Assembly (NCBI GenBank): GCA_030641665.1
Contig: DAOWHA010000010.1
Coordinates: 1-5,962, forward strand
Reading direction: 5' to 3'
DNA length: 5,962 nucleotides
From: JAGLTA01 sp023142625
GTDB taxonomy: Bacteria; Patescibacteriota; Patescibacteriia; JAACEG01
The translations under genes and the position numbers were made by a program. Position 1 is the first letter of the stretch; each line of letters starts with the position of its first letter. Under the pieces are notes generated by a model, which was given only the letters and a program-made list of their open reading frames with translations, did not search any database and had not been told where the DNA came from. This document shows, in pieces, positions 1 to 5,867 of the stretch.

Positions 1-1075
1 AAGATTGATATTTTTTAGCATCTATTTTATAGGCAAAATCGTTTGATGAAAAACTCGGAATGCTCACTAATGCTAAAATCTCGCCATTTTGCGGATTTAT
101 AGCGATAACAGCCGCTTTATGTTTGTCTATTTTTGTTAATTGTCTGCTAATAATATCTTCAATCTCTTCTTGTAATTCATAGTCTATTGTTAAATGCAAA
201 CTTAGTCCGTTTTCAGGATAAGTTATGCTCACAACTTCTTTTTCATCGCCTAAAGCGTTAACCTCTATCTCTTTTCTTCCGTCCTTGCCTTTTAAAACTT
301 TTTCGTAATATTTTTCAATCCCTATCTTGCCGATATAATCATTTAATAAATAATTTTCATTTTTACTATCTTTTAATTCTTCCAGACTTATCCTGCCTGT
401 ATATCCGATCCAATGCGACATAGTTGCTAAAGGAAAATATTCTCGCGCGCTGTCAATTTTTAAATTAAGCCAATCTATATTTTGAATGCTATTTTTCAAA
501 CTAAGCGCGTCTTGATATGCGATATTTTCAGCAAGTATTATTTCCTGTTTTGACTCTATATTAATCTTATCTAAATTTAATCTCAAATTATTAATAAAAT
601 TTTCATCATATCCTTTGTTTTGAAAAATGCTTATTATGAAATTTAAGCCATTATTCTTGCATCCTTCATTTTTTTTAGTTGAGCAAAATTCATTAAAAAA
701 CAGATTTGGAATTATTACTAAAAAAAAATTAGGCCGATTATAAACTAGCTGTTTTAAATTTTTATCATAAATAACTCCTCTTTTTGCTTTAATAGTCTCT
801 ATTTTTATTCTATTCCCCTCAGCAATGCTAAAATAATAATCGCCTTTAATAATCTGCAAGTAAAAAATTCGCAAGAATAGCGCTAAAATTAATAATAATA
901 TAAACAATAAAAATATCGCCAATCTTTTTTTGTCAATTGATGATCCGATGAAATTTTTATCATCATCGTTATTTTTATTAATGGGAATAATAGTTGAAGA
1001 ATCTCCAAGAAATTGATTATTGCGATTAATTTTTTTAATTGCCTTAAAGGGCTGAAAAAAATTTTTATCTTGCAT
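1..1075 (-). CDS. mrdA: Penicillin-binding protein 2 (peptidoglycan transpeptidase), N-terminal part, cut by the left edge
   Basis: This is the first 358 codons of a class B penicillin-binding protein; the 3' end lies outside the window. The start ATG (1075-1073) opens inside the last codons of mreD, an 11-bp overlap, with no Shine-Dalgarno sequence. Residues 1-50 are a polar, Asn/Asp/Lys-rich cytoplasmic tail. Residues 51-75 are one membrane anchor (RLAIFLLFILLLILALF). The PBP dimerisation/pedestal domain follows, with KAKRGVIYD at 97-104, the R-x-Y/F-P...H-x-x-GY-x-G signature at 211-227 and YIGKIGIEKYYEKVLKG at 247-263. The transpeptidase domain begins near 320 (AAVIAINPQNGEILALVS). The catalytic S-x-x-K, S-x-N and K-T/S-G boxes would lie beyond the edge and cannot be checked. 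By family and by its place behind mreBCD it should cross-link side-wall peptidoglycan, usually with RodA, which may lie next. Confidence is high for the family; choosing PBP2 over PBP3/FtsI rests mainly on context. Confidence 0.9.
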   Translation of the reverse strand, partial: MQDKNFFQPFKAIKKINRNNQFLGDSSTIIPINKNNDDDKNFIGSSIDKKRLAIFLLFILLLILALFLRIFYLQIIKGDYYFSIAEGNRIKIETIKAKRGVIYDKNLKQLVYNRPNFFLVIIPNLFFNEFCSTKKNEGCKNNGLNFIISIFQNKGYDENFINNLRLNLDKINIESKQEIILAENIAYQDALSLKNSIQNIDWLNLKIDSAREYFPLATMSHWIGYTGRISLEELKDSKNENYLLNDYIGKIGIEKYYEKVLKGKDGRKEIEVNALGDEKEVVSITYPENGLSLHLTIDYELQEEIEDIISRQLTKIDKHKAAVIAINPQNGEILALVSIPSFSSNDFAYKIDAKKYQS

Positions 1076-1580
1076 ATTTTAATTTTTTAAAAAACGCAAA
1101 AAGTATGATTGCTGCCAATGAATTAAATAATATCTGCCATAATAAATCAATAAAAAAAATATCTAATGTAAATCTCATTTTTTGAAAATACAAATTATTA
1201 ATTATATATTTTAACCATAACAAGGATACATTGTAAAAAATTGTAGCGATAGAACATACAACTATAAGTGAATAATATGATCGGTTTGTAAAAAAATTAT
1301 TAAAAAAAAATTTTGATATTAAAATTGTAAAAGTTAAAATTAATGGAATGACAAAAATCGGATAAATAGAATAACTATTTAAAATAACAGCAAACGCAAT
1401 CCACCATGCCCAAATATAACTATCATTTTTATTAAATAACAGCATTGCTGATAATAGCGATAAAAACAGTTGTAATCTATTCAGCGGATAAATTGCATTT
1501 GCAATTATTGCCAATTGCGCGGCAAATAACATAAAAAAAAATAAAAAATTAATAGAAATTTTTTTAATTTTTTTATTCAT
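1065..1580 (-). CDS. mreD: Rod shape-determining protein MreD (integral membrane)
   Basis: This 171-aa, very hydrophobic protein has short Lys-rich ends (MNKKIKK at the start, KKLKYAR at the end). Hydrophobic segments lie near residues 9-30, 35-50, 54-70, 73-93, 101-125 and 140-164, so about five or six membrane passes. Length and topology fit MreD, a poorly conserved family that holds the elongasome together in the membrane and contacts MreC and PBP2. The call rests mostly on position: it sits between mreC and mrdA, overlapping mreC by 8 bp and mrdA by 11 bp. Such overlaps favour translational coupling, and the gene has no Shine-Dalgarno sequence (the 20 bases before ATG are A/T-rich with no GGAG-like run). 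Low sequence conservation means a profile search is needed to be certain, but no other family is suggested. Confidence 0.82.
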   Translation of the reverse strand: MNKKIKKISINFLFFFMLFAAQLAIIANAIYPLNRLQLFLSLLSAMLLFNKNDSYIWAWWIAFAVILNSYSIYPIFVIPLILTFTILISKFFFNNFFTNRSYYSLIVVCSIATIFYNVSLLWLKYIINNLYFQKMRFTLDIFFIDLLWQILFNSLAAIILFAFFKKLKYAR

Positions 1581-2388
1581 TTTTTAGAATGGTTACAATG
1601 TTCAAATTATCTATAGGTAATAGCGGCGCCAATTCAGCGCTTTGGAAAATATCATTATCGTTTTTATTGATTTTCACAATCTTGCCGACTATTAATCCCG
1701 GAGGGACAAATTTTTCAGATCCCGAAGTTACAACAATATCCCCTCTTTGAATATCTTTATCAATAGGAATTAAGTCCATTCTGATCGTTAAATTATAATT
1801 TCCGCAAACCAATCCGCTAATTTTCTCTTCATTGTTTATTGAAACCATAAATTGGCTTCTATTGTCTGTGATTAAAATTACATAAGAAATAAAATCGTCA
1901 ACTTTTATTATCTTGCCGATTAAAATTCCTCTATCTTTAATAATCGGCATTCCCGCGCGCAATCCATCTTTTAGCCCTTTGTTAATTATTATTATAGATT
2001 GGTCTGCTTGATCTTTGCTTATTATATAAGCGCTCACAAAATTATCATTCTTATTATGCAAATAACCGCTATCTGACAAAAAATTAAGCGTTGCTTTTAA
2101 ATTTTCATTCTCTTCTATTAAAATCTTATTTTTTTCTTGCTGTATAATCAACTGATTTTTTATTATTTTTTCAGTATCGCATAAGGCGATTTCATTATTA
2201 AAAAAAATAGAAAAAGATTTGTTAAAACGCGCAAAAAAGACGCTTATTGGTGATTGAGTTTTAATAAAAATTTTTGCAGGCCGGCTATTTGCAATTATAT
2301 TATTTTTTGTTTTAAATAAAAAAATAGACAATGCTATGACTGCCAAAATAACAAATAGTTGTAATTTAATTTTTTTCTTAACGAACAT
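1573..2388 (-). CDS. mreC: Rod shape-determining protein MreC
   Basis: This 271-aa protein has the full MreC plan. A short basic N-terminus (MFVKKKIK) precedes a single membrane helix at about 9-26. A periplasmic/extracytoplasmic coiled coil spans about 72-105 and is rich in Glu, Lys, Asn and Leu. The C-terminal double beta-barrel domain runs from about 117 to 268. Family hallmarks are INKGLKDGLRAGMPII (135-150), ILIGKI (155-160) and GDIVVTSG...VPPGLIVGKI (216-237). MreC links cytoplasmic MreB through the membrane to PBP2 and activates wall synthesis. Length is normal for the family. It lies 52 bp after mreB and overlaps mreD by 8 bp. The start was chosen because it places basic residues directly before the membrane helix; no Shine-Dalgarno sequence is visible upstream. 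Confidence 0.93.
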   Translation of the reverse strand: MFVKKKIKLQLFVILAVIALSIFLFKTKNNIIANSRPAKIFIKTQSPISVFFARFNKSFSIFFNNEIALCDTEKIIKNQLIIQQEKNKILIEENENLKATLNFLSDSGYLHNKNDNFVSAYIISKDQADQSIIIINKGLKDGLRAGMPIIKDRGILIGKIIKVDDFISYVILITDNRSQFMVSINNEEKISGLVCGNYNLTIRMDLIPIDKDIQRGDIVVTSGSEKFVPPGLIVGKIVKINKNDNDIFQSAELAPLLPIDNLNIVTILKNE

Positions 2389-2393
2389 TTTAA

Positions 2394-2417
2394 TTTATTA
2401 GACATGTTTTATTAGAC
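2394..2417 (-). repeat. 10-bp direct repeat between mreB and mreC
   Basis: On the coding strand the decamer GTCTAATAAA occurs twice without mismatch, at 2417-2408 and 2403-2394, a 14-bp period, ending 5 bases before the mreC start codon. The spacer is ACAT. The copies lie in the mRNA leader of mreC, so they could be a tandem binding site on DNA or RNA, or a simple slippage product. No hairpin, terminator or convincing promoter is seen in the 52-bp gap, so mreB and mreC are probably cotranscribed. Confidence 0.6.
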
Positions 2418-2440
2418 CTACTGCGCAATAACTGCTAAAT

Positions 2441-3490
2441 TTACCGAATAATAGGGCTATTATTTACAAAAGACATAATATTTTTAAGCATTTTTTCGTC
2501 TTCAAATAAAACGCTAGATCCGCGAATAGAGCAAGTAAGGGGATCGTCCGCCAAAATAACGGGAATTTTTATAGCGCTGTTTATAAATTTTTCAAGCCCT
2601 TTTAATAGCGCGCCGCCGCCGCAAATTATTATTCCTTTTTGATAAATATCCGCAACAAGTTCTGGCGGAGTTATTTCTAATATAGATTTTATGCTATCTG
2701 CGATTATTGTTAAAGACCGATTTAAAGCATTTTTAATTTGAGTATTATTTAAAATAATCTCTTTCGGCAGCCCTGAAATAAGATCTCTTCCGCGTACATT
2801 CATTTTTAACTCTTTTTCTAAAGGAATTGCTGAACCAATTTTTATCTTAACATCTTCCGCTATAGTTTCTCCTAACAAAACATTGAATTCATCGCGAACC
2901 GCTTGAATTATATTTTGATCAAATTTATTTCCAGCAATATCAAGTTTTTTCCAATTAACAACCCCCTCTAAAGAGATAACGGCAATCTCGGTTATGCCGC
3001 CGCCGATATCAACTATTAAATTTCCGCTTGCGTTTTCTATCTGTAATCCAGCTCCTAAAGCCGCTATGATTGGCAATTCAATTAAAAAAACCTCTTTTAC
3101 TCCTGCGGACATTACTGCGTCTTCAACCGCTTTTTTTTCAACTTCTGTAATGCCGATTGGGATGCCGATAATAACGCGCGGGCGGGATATGTTTATCAGA
3201 TGATTGCTTTGTATCCGTTCAATAAAATATTTTAACATTTTTTCCGTCACTTCAAAATCTGAAACTATGCCATGCACAAGCGGCTTAATAACTTTAATAT
3301 ACGGCGGGATACGCCCTATCATCTTTTTTGCTTCATGCCCGACAGATATAATTTGATCTGTTTTATTATTGATAGCCACAATAGACGGTTCATTGACAAT
3401 AATTCCTTTTTCTCCCGTGTGCATCAAAATATTTGAGGTTCCTAAATCAATGCTAATATTTTGTGAAAAACTTTTTTTAAAATTAAACAT
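2441..3490 (-). CDS. mreB: Actin-like cell shape protein MreB with altered ATPase motifs
   Basis: This 349-aa protein is of normal MreB length. The phosphate-1 loop is IDLGTSN (14-20), followed by IIVNEPSIVA (30-39). The motif PRVIIGIPIGITEVEKKAVEDA is at 104-125, the phosphate-2 loop DIGGGITE at 161-168, GETIAEDVKIKIGSA at 207-221, and the adenosine motif CGGGALLKGLE at 290-300. The N-terminus (MFNFKKSF) could help membrane contact. MreB forms membrane-bound antiparallel filaments that orient the elongasome with MreC, MreD and PBP2, encoded next. Two positions are odd. The usual E-E/D-E-P-M-A-A region reads IELPIIAALG, so the Glu before Pro is Leu139. The usual GGGTTE reads GGGITE, so the first Thr is Ile166. 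In Caulobacter MreB these positions are Glu140 and Thr167, linked to ATP hydrolysis. An Asn188 also stands where Asp is common (IAGNKFD). The reading frame is intact, so this is not a pseudogene. No Shine-Dalgarno sequence; a hairpin region lies 13 bases upstream. Confidence 0.97.
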   Translation of the reverse strand: MFNFKKSFSQNISIDLGTSNILMHTGEKGIIVNEPSIVAINNKTDQIISVGHEAKKMIGRIPPYIKVIKPLVHGIVSDFEVTEKMLKYFIERIQSNHLINISRPRVIIGIPIGITEVEKKAVEDAVMSAGVKEVFLIELPIIAALGAGLQIENASGNLIVDIGGGITEIAVISLEGVVNWKKLDIAGNKFDQNIIQAVRDEFNVLLGETIAEDVKIKIGSAIPLEKELKMNVRGRDLISGLPKEIILNNTQIKNALNRSLTIIADSIKSILEITPPELVADIYQKGIIICGGGALLKGLEKFINSAIKIPVILADDPLTCSIRGSSVLFEDEKMLKNIMSFVNNSPIIR

Positions 3491-3502
3491 AAAAATGAAT
3501 AA

Positions 3503-3531
3503 GACCGCCCTAACGGGTGGTCACCCGTTAG
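3503..3531 (-). promoter_or_regulatory. Two overlapping alternative hairpins between proS and mreB (possible attenuator or REP-like repeat)
   Basis: On the coding strand the 5' hairpin is CTAACGGGT-GACC-ACCCGTTAG (3531-3510), a perfect 9-bp stem with a 4-base loop. The 3' hairpin is GACCACCC-GTTA-GGGCGGTC (3522-3503), an 8-bp stem with one A-C mismatch; on the other strand that pair is a G-U wobble. They share 3510-3522, so only one can form at a time. The 3' hairpin abuts the T-rich tail TTATTCATTT (3502-3493), which resembles a terminator, and mreB starts 12 bases beyond the hairpin. The block is strikingly GC-rich against its surroundings. It may attenuate read-through from proS into mreB, or be a dispersed repeat. 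Between the proS stop and the hairpin (3532-3588) only weak promoter-like sequence is seen. Confidence 0.6.
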
Positions 3532-3588
3532 TGTGAAATTAAGAATAATAAATCAAAGATTTTTTTTAAACTTCAAACAAAAATTTAT

Positions 3589-4818
3589 CTATGCAAAAAA
3601 TTCTATTACTTTATCTAATTTTATAAATTCGCATTTTGCGCTATCTCGTTTTTTTATCTCCACGCTATTTTTTTCTAATGTTTTTTTACTGACAACTCCG
3701 CGACAAGGACAGCCGATTAAATCCGCGTCTGCGAATTTTTCGCCTGCGCTGCTATCCTCTCTATCGTCATATAATATTTCAATTCCCGCTTTTTTCAAAT
3801 CTTGATATAATTTTTCAGCTTGGCTATTTTGATTTAACGAAATAAGATGAAATCTAAACGGCGCGACTGCTTCTGGCCAAATTATACCTTTATCATCATT
3901 AAATATTTCCGCAATCGTTGCCATTATCCTGCTCGGACCCATTCCGTAACAACCCATAATTACATCCTTTTGCTCGCCTTCTTGGCTGATATATTTAAAA
4001 TTAAAAGCGTTTGAAAATTTAGTTCCTAATTTAAAAATATTTCCAACTTCAATCGCTTTTTCTTTATGCAATCTGCTATTAGCGCAATTCGGACAAATTT
4101 TTTGTTCATTTATTATCTCTTTATTAACAGCTATGCGGCAATTATCGCAGATATAAATCGTGTCTTCGCCTGCTTTTGATAATGTTTGAAATTCATGGGA
4201 ATATTTAGCGAAAACTCCGCCAGACGCAAAAGTTAAGTATGTTAAATCTTTTAATCCGCATTTATCAAAAATTTTAAAATATGCATCTTGCGCTTTTTCA
4301 TAATAATTATTCAAATTCTCCTCGCTAATATGAAATGAGTAAAGATCTTTCATTAAAAATTCGCGTCCTCGCAAGAGACCCGATTTTGCCCGCAATTCAT
4401 TTCTAAATTTTTGCTGAATCTGATAAATATAAACAGGGAGTTCCTTATAAGAAAAGACAAATTTTTTCATCAAAGGAGTAATTATCTCTTCGTGCGTCGC
4501 GCCAAGCGCGTATTCTTTTTTATTTACGCCTTTTAATTTAAACAGAGCGTCAAAATTATCCCATCTGCCTGTCTGATCCCAAACATTCTTAGGCGTCAAG
4601 GCGGGCATTAAAATTTCCTGACCGCCGATTTTATTCATCTCTTTGCGTATAATATCGCAAATTTTATTAAGGGTCAGTAATCCTAAGGGCAAAAAAGTGT
4701 AAACTCCAGCGCTAACTTTATCAATAAAACCTGCTTTAATTAAAATTTGCGCGTTAAAACTAAGTTCGTCTTTAGGATACGATTTTACTGTTTTGGCGAA
4801 TAATTGCGATTGTCTCAT
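3589..4818 (-). CDS. proS: Prolyl-tRNA synthetase, short form without INS editing domain
   Basis: This class II aminoacyl-tRNA synthetase of 409 aa charges tRNA-Pro with proline in the cytoplasm. Motif 1 surrounds GGQEILMPAL (65-74), and GATHEE is at 106-111. Motif 2 is FRNELRAKSGLLRGREFLMK (138-157). Motif 3 is GCYGMGPSR (289-297). The anticodon-binding domain occupies about 322-409 with DDREDSSAGEKFADADLIG (351-369). E. coli ProS is 572 aa because a roughly 180-residue INS editing domain separates motifs 2 and 3. Here that space holds only a small zinc-ribbon-like module, C224-x2-C227-x14-C242-x2-C245. Clearance of Ala-tRNA-Pro would therefore need a separate trans-editing enzyme, not seen here. 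It has its own promoter, starts 52 bp after the glycosyltransferase stop, and is followed by mreB. The start gives the family-typical MRQSQLFAKT N-terminus; no Shine-Dalgarno sequence precedes it. Confidence 0.96.
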   Translation of the reverse strand: MRQSQLFAKTVKSYPKDELSFNAQILIKAGFIDKVSAGVYTFLPLGLLTLNKICDIIRKEMNKIGGQEILMPALTPKNVWDQTGRWDNFDALFKLKGVNKKEYALGATHEEIITPLMKKFVFSYKELPVYIYQIQQKFRNELRAKSGLLRGREFLMKDLYSFHISEENLNNYYEKAQDAYFKIFDKCGLKDLTYLTFASGGVFAKYSHEFQTLSKAGEDTIYICDNCRIAVNKEIINEQKICPNCANSRLHKEKAIEVGNIFKLGTKFSNAFNFKYISQEGEQKDVIMGCYGMGPSRIMATIAEIFNDDKGIIWPEAVAPFRFHLISLNQNSQAEKLYQDLKKAGIEILYDDREDSSAGEKFADADLIGCPCRGVVSKKTLEKNSVEIKKRDSAKCEFIKLDKVIEFFA

Positions 4819-4845
4819 TTTTTTATTGATTAACTGTTTTATTGA

Positions 4846-4874
4846 ATATTAGCAATAGAAGGATAAAAAGTCAA
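4846..4874 (-). promoter_or_regulatory. Sigma70-type promoter for proS
   Basis: On the minus strand TTGACT (-35, 4874-4869; five of six match TTGACA) is followed after exactly 17 bases by TAATAT (-10, 4851-4846; four of six match TATAAT). Transcription would start near 4839-4840, about 20 bases before the proS ATG. The -35 box overlaps the TGA stop codon (4873-4871) of the upstream glycosyltransferase gene. This implies that proS, and probably the mre genes behind it, can be transcribed separately from that gene. Confidence 0.7.
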
Positions 4875-5623
4875 CTCTTAATTTTTTTAAATTTTTCCAA
4901 TAAAATTAAAGACGGAAAAACAGCAATTGCTATAAAAATTCTTTTTAGCCGCCTTATTTTTTGCTCTGGCTGATTAAACAGCCGCCACAGCCACTCAAGC
5001 CCTATTCTTTTTATAAAAGACGGCGCTCGGCTGATTCTGCCGGTTAAAAAATCCAGCGCGCCGCCTATTCCGATCGCTATTTTTACTGATGGCATTTTAG
5101 ACAGATTATAATGTATTAATTTTTCTTGATATGGCGCGCCTAAGCCGACAATTAAAATCTGCGGCGCAAAACTGTTTATCTCTTTTGTGTCTAAGTCAAA
5201 ATAATCCCGCCTAACATCTTTAATTATAAATTTCAGTCGCGGATGCCTATTTTTTAAAACCGCGCCTATTTTTTGTTTTTTTGACAGCCCGTTTTTCCAG
5301 TTTAGTATACAAATTTTATAATATTTTTTTTCAGCGATATTAAAAATGTTATCCATTAAATCCGAACCCGCAATCCTTTCTTTAATTTTTGGATTAAAAA
5401 AATAAGACGCTAATATCAATCCAAAACCATCCGCTAAAGACAAATCCGCGCTATTTAAAATATCAAAAAACTCTTTGTCCTTTCTGGCCTCAACTAAAAA
5501 TTCAGGGTTTATCGTCGCGATATGGCATTGCCTGCCTGAACACAAAAATTGTTCAATTTTTTCAAGTGCCTGTTTTTTTGTTATGCTGTTAATTTTTACT
5601 CCTAAAATTTTTATTTCGCGCAT
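4871..5623 (-). CDS. WecG/TagA/CpsF family (GT26) glycosyltransferase
   Basis: This 250-aa enzyme belongs to the family that transfers N-acetylmannosamine or a related amino sugar from a UDP-sugar to a polyprenyl-diphosphate-linked acceptor on the inner face of the membrane, for teichoic acid, enterobacterial common antigen or capsule-like polymers. Family motifs are TINPEF (37-42), LADGFGLI (63-70), ERIAGSDLM (82-90), VGLGAPYQEKLI (159-170) and IGIGGALDFLTG (184-195), then RAP (199-201) and EWLWRLFNQPEQKIRR (210-225). Asp65 fits the proposed catalytic base of TagA, with Thr37 and Arg83 also in place. The Arg/Lys-rich C-terminal helix and a hydrophobic stretch at about 229-242 fit the membrane-binding appendage of the family. 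The exact sugar and polymer cannot be read from sequence. It follows a terminator by 56 bases and its stop overlaps the proS promoter. TGA is used as stop, and no Shine-Dalgarno sequence is seen. Confidence 0.92.
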   Translation of the reverse strand: MREIKILGVKINSITKKQALEKIEQFLCSGRQCHIATINPEFLVEARKDKEFFDILNSADLSLADGFGLILASYFFNPKIKERIAGSDLMDNIFNIAEKKYYKICILNWKNGLSKKQKIGAVLKNRHPRLKFIIKDVRRDYFDLDTKEINSFAPQILIVGLGAPYQEKLIHYNLSKMPSVKIAIGIGGALDFLTGRISRAPSFIKRIGLEWLWRLFNQPEQKIRRLKRIFIAIAVFPSLILLEKFKKIKS

Positions 5624-5679
5624 AAATAATTTTTTAAAATAAAACTGTCTTTTCTCTTTTTATTCTAAACAGCCCTCGC
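5624..5679 (-). promoter_or_regulatory. Leader of the glycosyltransferase gene with a weak -10-like box
   Basis: Because a strong terminator lies immediately upstream, transcription of the glycosyltransferase gene should start here. The best candidate is TAGAAT (5667-5662; five of six match TATAAT), but no acceptable -35 lies 16-18 bases upstream, where the sequence is inside the terminator stem. The rest is A/T-rich; a purine run near 5661-5646 is too far from the ATG to be a Shine-Dalgarno sequence. Confidence 0.25.
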
Positions 5680-5713
5680 AAAAACCCCCGTTCGCAAGAA
5701 TTCGGGGGTTTTT
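5680..5713. terminator. Strong bidirectional intrinsic terminator
   Basis: A perfect 11-bp stem, AAAAACCCCCG (5680-5690) against CGGGGGTTTTT (5703-5713), encloses 12 bases that can add a 3-bp TTC/GAA stem capped by a GCAA tetraloop. On the plus strand it is followed by TTTTTCATTTTTATT, on the minus strand by TTTTTGCG. It can therefore stop transcripts from either side, though the longer T-tract is on the plus strand. In this window only minus-strand genes flank it, so its clear role is to insulate the glycosyltransferase gene from the transposase side. Confidence 0.9.
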
Positions 5714-5730
5714 CATTTTTATTAACTAAT

Positions 5731-5760
5731 TTTTTTATCTCTTATTTTTTTATCTCTTAT
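5731..5760. repeat. Perfect 15-bp tandem duplication
   Basis: The unit TTTTTTATCTCTTAT occurs at 5731-5745 and again at 5746-5760 without mismatch. The following bases (TTTATTATCT, 5761-5770) look like a degraded part of a third unit. It is non-coding and lies beside the terminator. Replication slippage is the simplest origin. Confidence 0.85.
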
Positions 5761-5778
5761 TTTATTATCTGTTTTAAA

Positions 5779-5823
5779 TTCTTGACCAAATGAACGATCG
5801 CGCAATTAGTAATTAGTCAAGAA
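5779..5823. repeat. 8-bp inverted repeat around a 29-bp core
   Basis: TTCTTGAC (5779-5786) is matched by its reverse complement GTCAAGAA (5816-5823). The 29-bp core contains CGATCG (5795-5800) and two tandem AATTAGT units (5804-5810 and 5811-5817). The right arm touches the T-rich tail of the GC-rich hairpin behind the transposase gene. It may mark an element boundary or an operator. The core is long for a transcript hairpin, so a DNA-level role or chance remains possible. Confidence 0.45.
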
Positions 5824-5830
5824 ATGAATA

Positions 5831-5853
5831 ACCCCGCAGCAAGCTGGCGGGGT
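5831..5853 (-). terminator. GC-rich hairpin just behind the transposase gene (terminator or REP-like element end)
   Basis: On the minus strand ACCCCGC (5853-5847) pairs with GCGGGGT (5837-5831), a 7-bp stem. The 9-base interior (CAGCTTGCT) can add a short AGC/GCT pairing with a bulged C. The following sequence TTATTCATTTCTT (5831-5819) is a moderately U-rich tail; on the plus strand no T-tract follows. The stem begins 14 bases after the transposase stop codon, so it can terminate that gene. REP-associated transposases are also known for GC-rich hairpins beside their genes, so this may instead be part of the mobile element. Confidence 0.65.
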
Positions 5854-5867
5854 ATCTGGTGAGTCAT

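Noticed and set aside
2994..3203. Plus-strand open frame of 69 codons
   Set aside because: It lies wholly antisense to the conserved core of mreB and its product resembles no family I know; a shadow of a real gene.
3532..3588. Possible separate promoter for mreB between the proS stop and the hairpins
   Set aside because: Only poor matches (such as TTGAAG with TTTATT at 18 bases) are found in an A/T-rich stretch where such matches are common.
3533..3805. Plus-strand open frame of 90 codons
   Set aside because: It is mostly antisense to the conserved anticodon-binding domain of proS, with no start context or recognisable motif.
5660..5716. Minus-strand 18-codon open frame running through the terminator, like a leader peptide
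   Set aside because: It is built from the terminator stem itself, has no ribosome-binding site and no run of regulatory codons; chance is the better explanation.
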